From: Crotalaria pallida
Lineage: Eukaryota > Streptophyta > Magnoliopsida > Fabales > Fabaceae
Reading direction: 5' to 3'
Assembly (NCBI GenBank): GCA_037953625.1
Contig: CM075651.1
Location: forward strand, 69,488,501 to 69,552,500
Length of the DNA: 64,000 bases
A program made the translations under genes and the position numbers. Every line of letters starts with the position of its first letter. Position 1 is the stretch's first letter. Below are positions 1 through 10,534 of this stretch, one piece after another. Below the pieces are notes generated by a model that was not told the origin of the DNA, did no database searches, and worked only from the letters and a program-made list of their open reading frames with translations.

Positions 1-2041
1 TCACTCAATACTAATCACATTAAAAATCATCAATCATTATTTATTAAATCAATTTATTTATTTTCATTCTTTAAAAACCGAAAGGGGTTAAAACAAATAA
101 CACATCACACATATCATCATACACATAAAAACATAGTCATTCACAAAGAACATTCCATGGAGATAAATTTCTAGCTACACTAGCATACATTGGCCGAATC
201 TCCTAGGTGGAACTTTCCAAAGATTAATGCACACATACAAGCACAAACAATGAAATCATTTTCTTTTCCTTTTTGGATTAAAACCGAGAACATTAAAAAG
301 AAAATTCAACAATCTTTATTTATTTTCTTAGCATAAATCAAACAACCAGTTAAATCATAAATCATTCCAAAGTTTCATGCACATATTCAATTACTTCATG
401 CATGCACATTCTAAACCTTTAGATAAATTTAATTTCATCATGTATGCATCCTAAACAATGATCAAATATAATTTCCTATTTCTATCTCTCATGGCCGAAT
501 ACTGGCATGCAAAAATGCAAGGTTTTTAGTTCAATTTCAACATATAAAAATCACAAAACCAAATCAAGGTGTCACACCACATCATATTAACATGCATGCA
601 CTTAGAATCATTAGATCTAGTCCTATCATGCACATGCATCAACTAAAAAGCATGAAATTCATTTTTATTTAACATGGCCGAATGGCCTATCACAAAACAT
701 GACTCACATAAACATCAATTACTAAAGCTAAATCACGTACATGCTTCACAAATCATTTTAAAACTTGTATTTTAGATTTTCTCATACAGAACCGTGACAT
801 GCATTAACCAAAAACATGATTTTTCTACTTGAAATTAACATGCATGATTTAAAAACATGGATCATTAAATATATACACATAAATCAACAAAGTCATCATC
901 AAATCATCATGAAAAACCAAAGATCTCAACTTTATTTTCAAGCAAACTTAGATCATACATTCGTTCATGATGAAATCACACAACATATTATAGATCATCA
1001 TTTAAGCAAACAAAATTTAACACGCAAGACTAAAAATCTTAGATCTATCATTTATCAAGTTCAAAGCATACATTAATTTATCAAATCATTTCTTAAAAAC
1101 TCCATAGCTCACGGTTTTATCAAGAAAAATAGACATGCAAGACCAAATAATTTTACTTTACCATTCATTAAACTTAGATCATAAATTGATTTGTCAAATA
1201 AACACATAAACATACATAGATCATAATTTAGGACAAGAAAAATACACATGCAAGGAAGACCTATATCAAGCTTCACCAAATCTTAAACAAAACTTTAGAT
1301 CATCAAGATCAAAAGAAAGTATAAACCGAAACACAAGCATAGAGTTACAATTATTACAAGTTATGTTTAGTCCATGAAAGTCCAAGATCAAGAAAGGATA
1401 ACACAAAAATTCATCTTACAAGTCACAAACATAAACATGCAAGAAAAAAAAATAAAAGAAATCTACAAACTAAGAAAGAAAAACTAGACTATTACATTTC
1501 TTCTCTTGTTCTCCGAGTCTCCTATCGAGAAGGGGCGGTCTCTTAGCTTCTAACACTTAGATCTTCAAGGGTTAGTCTTGATCTAATTGGAAATCTCCTT
1601 CTTCATCCTTCTAAGGCTCACGGCCAACACTCCCTTTCTCTCCCTCTCTTTCTTTTCTTTTTCTCTCTAAGAAGTGAATGGCTCTTAGAGTATTGTGTGT
1701 TGGTGTTTGGAAGAAATGAGTGGAAATGAAATGGGATGGAAGGAAATGAATCAAGACTACATGCATATAAGTCACGAATTCTCCCTCTTTTGCCCTTGGT
1801 TTATTTCGGTTGGCACACAAATAGAAGGGGCGGTTTTGTCTCAACATAAGTTTGCATGGCCAAGGGTCAATAAAGTCAAGGGGACATGGTGAAGTGGGCT
1901 AGGTTTTCTAGGGGTCATCTAGGTCTAACCATTAGTTGGGTTCTAATTAGGGTTTTTGGCCACTTAGTTACTCCTTAGTTTCCATCTAGTCCCTTGGCTT
2001 CTTACTCCCTAAGCTTTTCCTACACACACACACACGTATAA

Positions 2042-2080
<39 letters not shown>

Positions 2081-2581
2081 TGCACCTACATGCACACACA
2101 CAACCGTGGCACTTTCACATGCATACACATGTCACATACTTTTTATTTTCTAATCACATTTACCATTAATATTTAAAATTACAAATTCATATACTAATGT
2201 AATTAATTCTAGGAAATCATATTCACAACCATTCTCATGCATCACATACCACACATACATTAAATCCAACATACCTCACACAAAAATTCATGCTAAAACA
2301 ATAATCACAAAACACAATTTCTTAAAATTCGTTTTTCTTATATTCTGAAAATAGTTTTTTATAAATGACTCCAGAAAATTTTAAAAATTACATTTTTCAA
2401 ATCATTTCAAATTCAACAAAATCATTCATATTTCTTATAGAAAATATTTTGTTTGGAAAATTCATGAAAATCAACACTTCATCTCTTCGTATGAAAAATA
2501 CTCTTTCTAAAAATCATGATTTCAAGGTTTCTTTCGTTAAAAATCGTTTATGCACTGACGGAAAAAATGCGGGGTGTTACA
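1..2581 (-). mobile_element. Element A, 3' LTR (partial, cut by the window edge)
   Basis: This segment repeats 7352-9918 almost base for base; I see roughly 1% substitutions plus a shorter CA microsatellite in the other copy. Its right end CGGGGTGTTACA is the inverse of the TGTAACACCCCG at 4234, as expected for an LTR read on the minus strand. About 3.1 kb of this LTR should lie to the left of the window. Next to it, minus-strand purines (AGTTGGGGAGAA) form the polypurine tract at 2582-2598. The 65-86 codon ORFs inside are not conserved as proteins and I do not call them. Confidence 0.9.
2022..2091. repeat. CA-rich microsatellite in A 3' LTR
   Basis: A run of CACACA with short interruptions. 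The same site in the other LTR (about 9370-9410) is shorter, so the repeat has changed length since insertion. Confidence 0.9.
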
Positions 2582-4233
2582 TTCTCCCCAACTTGAAGAT
2601 TTCTCGTTCTCGAGAAATGCTGCGTAGAGTCTGGCCAATCCGTGAACACGTAGCTTCTTGAAGAAATTCTTTCCCTCTTCAACCGTAACAATCGTTGTAC
2701 CTTCGAATACGTACTGCCTATTCATCGTTCTCAAGAACAATTCAAATAGATTACTTGCAAAAGTAATCTCTTGGGGTACTTTTAGTAACGAATAGGGCGG
2801 GGTAAAAACAATACGGTTTCATGGAAAACAAAGAACTGGGGGTCCAAAGGCATCAAAACAGCAACCAAAGACAACAGGGTTACGGTTATTGAGAGTCAAA
2901 ACACCACCACACCTAGGGTTACATCCTTTTTATCAATTCAAGCCTAAACAAGTTACTCCTCAAAACTTCACATTTTCTACTACTCCCCAACTTAGACGAC
3001 TCATATCCCTTAACATCACACTCATCATTACAAACTTAACCTTCAACTACTTCTATCCTTCACCACCCTTGGATCAATTCTTACAAAATTTCCCATCACC
3101 TAACTCCAATCTATCCTCTTATTGCCTAAATTATAGTCTTCTTCAGACTCCCACGATCACTATTTCATCCTCCTTTTGCTCTAACAACCACTAATCCTCA
3201 AGAAACATACACTATCTCACTTCCTATTTTAAACACTTGATCGTATAGCTTAGACACTCTAAACCTTTTTTCCACTTTCCCACAAGTTTCTTCTTATTCT
3301 AAACCATTAAAATTCCTCAACTGCAAGACTTATTACCCATTACCACATCAAATCTTAGATTTTTACCTAACCTTGGATCAACACGTAAGGATTCTATCCA
3401 CAAATTTTACCATCCTATCAACAATATCATCACTTATCCACTTTTATCTAATCATTCACCAACTTGGATCAAAACACTTATGACCCTAAATTCTCTTCAT
3501 CACCTTAATTTCTCCCTCATCTTATCACCGTCTAAACCATTAATTTAATCAATCCGGCATCAAATTTCTTAATTCTACTTACTTTACATAACTAGTCACT
3601 CATCTATGACTCAAAAGGATATTCCTATCCGCTCCCAGACTTATACTTCCTTTAATTCATATCCTCCTTAACTCTAACATCACTTCACCACTAACTCTCT
3701 TTTCTACAACTATCTACTTGACCGGGTAAAGTGTCAGAGCCCCAAATTCTCAACAAGATTTTAGGAAAAGTTAAATGTCTGGTTCAAGATCAAAAGAGAA
3801 AGTTTTAGGTTCATCAACAATCAAGGTTAATCAAAAATCATGGGTTAAAATTTTCAGAAAAAAGTTCTTTCAAATGCCATGCCAAAGAAATTTGACATCA
3901 CATAAGGTTTATACAAGAAAACTTCGACAAGAAAAGAAAGGTTCAAATCACAAGACGAATCTTAGGGATTAAGGGTCATTACAAACAAACAGGTTCACGT
4001 CAAAGAGAAATTCAACGAAGAAAGCTCAAACTGCGAACTAACGTTCCATGACGGCACTGATCACTGCTCCTCGTCTTTGCTGTAGACGAAAGCTGACACT
4101 CTTCAGGAATGCATCCGCGTACTCTTAGCGCTCATACGTTCGTCTATTGCTATCTTAATACTAACGCGCACACAGAGTATGTAAATCCATGCATAATGTT
4201 ACTTAGAATCAAACACTGCTCTGATACCAACTC
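2582..4233 (-). mobile_element. Element A, short internal region without coding capacity
   Basis: Only 1652 bp lie between the two LTRs. The minus-strand primer binding site TGGTATCAGAGC (complement at 4218-4229, initiator tRNA-Met type) is next to the 5' LTR, and the polypurine tract is next to the 3' LTR. No gag, protease, reverse transcriptase or integrase motif is visible in any frame. The last codons before the 3' LTR resemble the usual C-terminal end of Ty3/gypsy pol (a REIF-like stretch, then KLGRM and a stop). Element E has the same arrangement at 38185. This matches a large retrotransposon derivative (LARD), which must borrow proteins from an autonomous relative such as B. Confidence 0.85.
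4218..4229 (-). other. Primer binding site of element A
   Basis: The minus strand reads TGGTATCAGAGC four bases inside the 5' LTR end. This is the sequence used by many plant Ty3/gypsy elements to bind initiator tRNA-Met, and it fixes the orientation of A. Confidence 0.85.
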
Positions 4234-4696
4234 TGTAACACCCCGATTTGGCAACTTGAAAACCACAAATGTTTATAGTGAAATTTTGGGTCAATTTTTT
4301 TTTTTTTAAAAACAAGTGTTATGCAAGATGAGAACAATTAGGTTTTCAAAACAAAGTTACAATTTAAAACTTGTGTTCTCATTTTACGTAACCCCTTTCA
4401 AGTTCCAAACCGAGATGTCACAAGACACCGCGCCTTGAAACTTGTTTTTCAAAAACTTCTTTTAAACTTAATAGCCCATTCGACTTAATTTCGAAACACA
4501 AATGCTGGAAATGAATTTAGTTGGGGTTACAGCACGATAGAGCCAGGACTTCTAAGTAACTTGCAATGGAAATACAAAACTCTGAAAAGGGAATTACCTA
4601 ACTTCTAGTCATCTACTCTAACGCTTCCGCGGCGCTACTCTGATTCTTGATAAGTCAAATCCTCGGGTCGCCAGCAGCATCATCCTCATCAGTCTC

Positions 4697-4894
4697 CTAA
4701 GCAATACTTTCCATAGAAGCCTCTCGTGCTTTCCTCTCCTCCTCATAACGAGCTAGTAGTCTCTCTATGATTTCCTTTCGATTCCGTTTCATCTCAATAC
4801 AAACCATGACATGGTCGGTCATAGTTATATTGTCTCCCTTTAATGGAGATGCTCCTATCTCCCGAATGCGCTGGAACTTCGCTATGTTTTCCAT
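4697..4894 (-). pseudogene. LTR-embedded small ORF of element A (MENIAK type), interrupted
   Basis: A 65-codon ORF with ATG at 4894. Its N-terminal half aligns with the ORF of LTR H at 61059: MENIAKFQRIREI against MANLVRYQQLREI, followed in both by a PxKG motif. After its TAG the same frame stays open for 13 more codons of acidic sequence (ETDEDDAAGD) and then stops at TGA. The ancestral product therefore probably had an acidic tail like H, and the TAG is a later nonsense change. The ATG directly follows a putative 3' splice site (TTTAG|ATG), with CTCAC about 50 nt upstream. No known domain is recognised, and its role is unknown. Confidence 0.5.
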
Positions 4895-5194
4895 CTAAAG
4901 ACCATACAGAATTTTCCCAATACAAAATAGCAGTGCGAGAGAGTGAGCTACCCAAAACATGTAATGTCGACTATGTGGATTTACGATAGGCAATTATTAA
5001 GATAAAACAATAAATAACAAACAAAACATATAGACAAACATAAACATCAATATCATATAAACAACATCTTATTATCACTTCCCAGATCTTACTCCATACT
5101 TAATACCATTACTGTACTTTCTTTTTGAATCTTTAAAATTTATTAAGTCTTATCATCACAACTCTCTCAATGATTAGGGGAACAAACATAATTG

Positions 5195-5575
5195 AGGCAA
5201 ATGACTCACACGTCTACATCTCCTCGGTCATGCATCCACACCTAGTCGGAAGCAAACAGGAGTACAGGACCTTTACCACGCGGGCACGACAGATGTCACA
5301 CAACAAATGGTCCCAGACCAGGAGGACTCAGCCTCAAATCATATCATTACATATCATATAAACAGGCACGCTCTCAGCGGCAATCACAAATGCCCCGTTC
5401 CAGTCCCTCTCACTGTTCTCGATTTGCAATCAAGGGGGCGACAATACAGTTCTAGTCTCCAGTGCAGAACTTACCACGGTATTAGACTCAGTCCCCACCA
5501 CGTTAGTGCACCACATATGGAGTTCGTTCTGCCTAGAACAGTACTCTAGACTTCTTGACGTTTCACCGTCATCGT
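5195..5575 (-). other. GC-rich conserved island in element A LTR
   Basis: In otherwise AT-rich LTR sequence this block carries phrases also found in LTRs B, C, E and H, for example TCGGAAGCAAACAGGAGTAC, CAGTCCCTCTCACTGTTC and CCCCACCACGTTAGTG. It starts about 300 nt before the putative 3' splice site. It has no open frame shared between copies, so I read it as noncoding and constrained or structural. Confidence 0.6.
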
Positions 5576-5929
5576 CCTCCCCTCATGCAATCTCCTCCTA
5601 AGTATCCGCAGATACCTATGGTTCCTTCCTCTCCACTACTTCGACACACACTCATACCTCACCGCGTTATTCATGTCTTTTAATAGTCTTTTAAGTTTTA
5701 GAGATTTATTTATGACTTAATCCTAACGGTCGGCTCATCCTTAGTGCATCCCTTCAACGAGTCCCGACCACTAATCTTTCAAACTGTTCCCCAATTCATC
5801 ACATCACATTTCACATCTCATATCACACTCTTTCTCATCTCATCTCATCAACTTTTCTTCACACATTTCATCATATTTCTCAGCTCATAATTTCTCTCTT
5901 TCTCAAGGCTCATTTCCTCATTTTTCTCA

Positions 5930-6395
5930 AAAACATCTTTTCGTAACACTTTTTCGAAAAACATTATTTCAGAAAACTTTCACTTCACAAAGCCTTTTCA
6001 AAAATATCATTTCATGAATTTTCTCAAAATTCCCTTTCACAAAACTTTCTCCAAAAATATTGTTTCCCCAAAAACTTTCACCAAATTTGTTTTCACAATC
6101 GTTCTCAAAAATATCGTCTTCACAAACTTTTTCTCAAAGAGTCATTTCATAAAACTTTCTCAAAAGTATTGCTACAAAAGACTTTCTTGAAAACTTCATT
6201 TCAAAAGAAACTTTCTCAAAAATGTTATTTCAAAAACTTTATCAAAAGGACTTGTTTTCCAAAACTTTTCTCAAAAATAGATCTTTGCACAAAAACTTTT
6301 CCGAAAATATTGGTTCACAGAACTTTTCAAAAATTATATCCTTTTAACAAAAGCTTTTCAAAAATCATTTTTCAAAAACCTTTTTCAAAAATCAC
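5930..6395 (-). repeat. Degenerate CTTTTCAAAAA-type short tandem repeat
   Basis: The block alternates C/T-rich and A-rich runs (TTTCTCAAAAATAT, CACAAAACTTTC and variants) every 20-30 bp. Similar blocks sit at the matching place in LTR C (about 28600-28790) and E (about 40970-41370). In A, C and E it is followed by a conserved phrase, GGAGCAAGCTCAACTCAACA in A and E and GAAGAGCAAGCTC in C. Confidence 0.6.
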
Positions 6396-9369
6396 AATTT
6401 TTTTGCTGAGCGCTAATGGAGGAGCAAGCTCAACTCAACACTAGTTCCCAGTCTAAAACAAAAACACAGGAGCCAAGCCACATCTCACTTCCATAACTCA
6501 TCTTACTTCCATACTCTTTTCCAATCTCAACTCTTTATCTCTTTGCCATTACGTTCTGATTTCTCATCATTATTCCTTACTTATATAACCTTTATTATCA
6601 CTCTTCTTTCATTCACTTTTCTAACTTTCATAATTTAATTCCCATTAATTCAACACACTAATGTTTCTCGAACGACAACATAATTATTTAAATAGATAAA
6701 CAGATCATAAGATAATTAAATAACTCAAACATAATCAACATCATATTTAATAAAACAATCTCAGCCGTTCGGGTGGATAGCCAAACAAACAATCAAACAA
6801 TTGCTATCACATACACCACTACGCTAAATGAGATTGGAGTCCAACCATTGAGATGATTGGACCTCTTAATAAGTTACCTAAATACCACGGCATCTTAAGG
6901 GAAGCCCCTCTCTCACCTCAAACGACGTAGGCCTTCGCAACTTTCCAAGATTTTCCGACCGCTAACTCCGCTTCGTTTCCTTTGCGTCCGTTGTTCGAAC
7001 TATAGCATTTTTTCCCCGTGCGTTAGAAAACGTTTTTAACAGATTCATTCCTTTATTTTAGAAAGCACCTTGAAATCATTCTTATTTGAAAACACATTAT
7101 TTACATTCCAAATTGAATTCATAAAAAAAAACATTTTCAAGAAAACTTTGAAGCAATTAATTTCTTCAAAACAGAAGCTCACTTTAAAACGTTCATGTTA
7201 TAAAAATCATTTTTTCTTAATCATTAGAACTTTAGAAAATAAAATTCCAAAAAAATCAATTTAAATTTCTTATGTCATACTTTTTCAGTAAAACATTTTT
7301 CAATTATAGAAAAACACATTCAGACAACACATCATTAAAACATTCACAACTTCACTCAATACTAATCACATTAAAAATCATCAATCATTATTTATTAAAT
7401 CAATTTATTTATTTTCATTCTTTAAAAACCGAAAGGGGTTAAAACAAATAACACATCACACATATCATCATACACATAAAAACATAGTCATTCACAAAGA
7501 ACATTCCATGGAGATAAATTTCTAGCTACACTAGCATACATTGGCCGAATCTCCTAGGTGGAACTTTTCAAAGATTAATGCACACATACAAGCACAAACA
7601 ATGAAATCATTTTCTTTTCCTTTTTGGATTAAAACCGAGAACATTAAGAAGAAAATTCAACAATCTTTATTTATTTTCTTAGCATAAATCAAACAACCAG
7701 TTAAATCATAAATCATTCCAAAGTTTCAAGCACATATTCAATTACTTCATGCATGCACATTCTAAACCTTTAGATTAATTTAATTTCTTCATGTATGCAT
7801 CCTAAACAATGATCAAATATAATTTCCTATTTCTATCTCTCATGGCCGAATACTAGCATGCAAAAATGCAAGGTTTTTAGTTCAATTTCAACATATAAAA
7901 ATCACAAAACCAAATCAAGGCGTCACACCACATCATATTAACATGCATGCACTTAGAATCATTAGATCTAGTCCTATCATGCACGTGCATCAACTAAAAA
8001 GCATGAAATTCATTTTTATTTAACATGGCCGAATGGCCTATCACAAAACATGACTCACATAAACATCAATTACTAAAGCTAAATCACGTACATGCTTCAC
8101 AAATCATTTTAAAACTTGTACTTTAGATTTTCTCTTACAAAACCGTGACATGCATTAACCACAAACATGATTTTTCTACATGAAATTAACATGCATGATT
8201 TAAAAACATGGATCATTAAATATATACACATAAATCAACAAAGTCATCATCAAATCATCATGAAAAACCAAAGATCTCAACTTTATTTTGACGCAAACTT
8301 AGATCATACATTCGTTCATGATGAAATCACACAACATATTATAGATCATCATTTAAGCAAACAAAATTTAACACGCAAGACTAAAAATCTTAGATCTATC
8401 ATTTATCAAGTTCAAAGCATACACTAATTTATCAAATCATTTCTTAAAAACTCCATAGCTCACGGTTTTATCAAGAAAAATAGACATTCAAGACCAAATA
8501 ATTTTACTTTACCATTCATTAAACATAGATCATAAATTGATTTGTCAAATAAACACATAAACATACATAGATCATAATTTAGGACAAGAAAAATACACAT
8601 GCAAGGAAGACCTATATCAAGCTTCACCAAATCTGAAACAAAACTTTAGATCATCAAGATCAAAAGAAAGTATAAACCAAAACACAAGCATAGAGTTACA
8701 ATTATTACAAGTTATGTTTAGTCCATGAAAGTCCAAGATCAAGAAAGGATAACACAAAAATTCATCTTACAAGTCACAAACATAAACATGCAAGAAAAAA
8801 AATAAAAGAAATCTACAAACTAAGAAAGAAAAACTAGACTATTACATTTCTTCTCTTGTTCTCCGAGTCTCCTATCGAGAAGGGGCGGTCTCTTAGCTTC
8901 TAACACTTAGATCTTCAAGGGTTAGTCTTGATCTAATTGGAAATCTCCTTCTTCATCCTTCTAAGGCTCACGGCCAACACTCCCTTTCTCTCCCTCTCTT
9001 TCTTTTCTTTTTCTCTCTAAGAAGTGAATGGCTCTTAGAGTATTGTGTGTTGGTGTTTGGAAGAAATGAGTGGAAATGAAATGGGATGGAAGGAAATGAA
9101 TCAAGACTACATGCATATAAGTCACGAATTCTCCCTCTTTTTCCCTTGGTTTATTTCGGTTGGCACACAAATAGAAGGGGCGGTTTTGTCTCAACATAAG
9201 TTTGCATGGCCAAGGGTCACTAAAGTCAAGGGGACATGGTGAAGTGGGCTAGGTTTTCTAGGGGTCATCTAGGTCTAACCATTAGTTGGGTTCTAATTAG
9301 GGTTTTTGGCCACTTAGTTACTCCTTAGTTTCCATCTAGTCCCTTGGCTTCTTACTCCCTAAGCTTATC

Positions 9370-9410
9370 CTACACACACACACGTTTAATCACACACACA
9401 CACACACACA
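9370..9410. repeat. CA microsatellite in A 5' LTR
   Basis: Shorter counterpart of the CA run at 2022-2091. Confidence 0.85.
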
Positions 9411-9918
9411 TATACATGCACCTACATGTACACACACAACCGTGGCACTTTCACATGCACACACATGTCACATACTTTTTATTTTCTAATCACATTTACC
9501 ATTAATATTTAAAATTACAAATTCATATACTAATGTAATTAATTCTAGGAAATCATATTCACAACCATTCTAATGCATAACATACCACACATACATTAAA
9601 TCCAACATACCTCAGACAAAAATTCATGCTAAAACAATCATCACAAAACACAATTTCTTAAAATTCGTTTTTCTTATATTCTGAAAATAGATTTTTTATA
9701 AAGCACTCCAGAAAATTTTAAAAATTACATTTTTCAAATCATTTCAAATTCAACAAAATCATTCATATTTCTTATAGAAAATATTTTGTTTGGAAAATTC
9801 ATGAAAATCAACACTTCATCTCTTCTTATGAAAAATACTCTTTCTAAAAATCATGATTTCAAGGTTTCTTTCGTTAAAAATCGTTTATGCACTGACGGAA
9901 AAAATGCGGGGTGTTACA

Positions 9919-10202
9919 AATTAGACTCTCGTAATTAAATTGTGTATGGTTTAATTCAGGGACAATCCAAACCAACTAAACCACAACTCAATAACTTAGG
10001 AACGCAACACATTTAACAAAATACTTTTAAAACTAATTGTTAGGCATAATGGTTAATTCGATATTATTACGAATCGAACAACTATTTAAAATCATTATTA
10101 ATAACAATGTAATTAAAGTAAATACTAAATCATAATACAACTTATTTTCCAAAACAACAATAAAATTCCCAAAACAAATTATCACTATATAATTATTACC
10201 AA

Positions 10203-10239
<37 letters not shown>

Positions 10240-10534
10240 GCTATACCGCTAGCTATAACCATCACGTACATAAATAAGTGCAGTAGCAATTGAAAATTTA
10301 TATATATAGTGCATGAAGAGCATAATCTAATTATAGCCATGTGTTTGTGTAATATATTACTAAAAAGAATATCAATTTTTTAATGAAAAAATGTCAATTA
10401 ATAACAATTAAATTTAAATTATATATACAAGACATACAACATCTTGAAAGGGCATCAGAGTATAATCTGCAATATGATTTTTATATTAATTTTATATTTA
10501 GCTATTACGCCAAAAACTAAAAGAAAGAATTGTG
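9919..10534. other. AT-rich flank between element A and the LINE
   Basis: About 600 bp of AT-rich sequence with no ORF, RNA gene or repeat homology that I recognise, apart from an ATT microsatellite. It may be host sequence or decayed transposon. Confidence 0.6.
10204..10239. repeat. (ATT)n microsatellite
   Basis: About twelve uninterrupted ATT/TTA units. Confidence 0.95.

Larger units (their letters stand above)
4895..6916 (-). other. Putative intron inside the LTR of element A
   Basis: On the minus strand a donor TTTGAG|GTGAGAGAG (exon end 6917) and an acceptor TTTAG (4895) enclose 2022 nt. A CTCAC branch-point-like motif with a following CTCTCTC tract lies about 50 nt before the AG. The same donor wording (AG|GTGAGAGAG) appears in LTRs C, E and H, and the same acceptor layout in B, C, E and H. 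Splicing is inferred from these signals only; no transcript evidence is available here. Confidence 0.45.
4234..9918 (-). mobile_element. Element A, complete 5' LTR (5685 bp)
   Basis: It runs from TGTAACACCCCG to CGGGGTGTTACA. The right half (7352-9918) matches 1-2581. The expected 5-bp target duplication on the right is AATTA (9919-9923); its partner lies outside the window. Read on the minus strand, the LTR has a weak TATA-like stretch near 9111-9123, a leader, a putative intron 6916-4895, a short ORF and about 460 bp to the LTR end. An LTR of 5.7 kb is at the large end for plant elements and longer than the internal region by more than three times. Confidence 0.9.

Noticed and set aside
816..1076. 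86-codon plus-strand ORF in both A LTRs
   Set aside because: It is antisense to the element, with AT-driven composition (Ile, His, Lys, Asn); no counterpart in C or E.
1611..1847. 78-codon minus-strand ORF kept in both A LTRs (also 8961-9197)
   Set aside because: It spans the likely transcription start region, and the copies agree because the LTRs are young. There is no counterpart in other LTR families.
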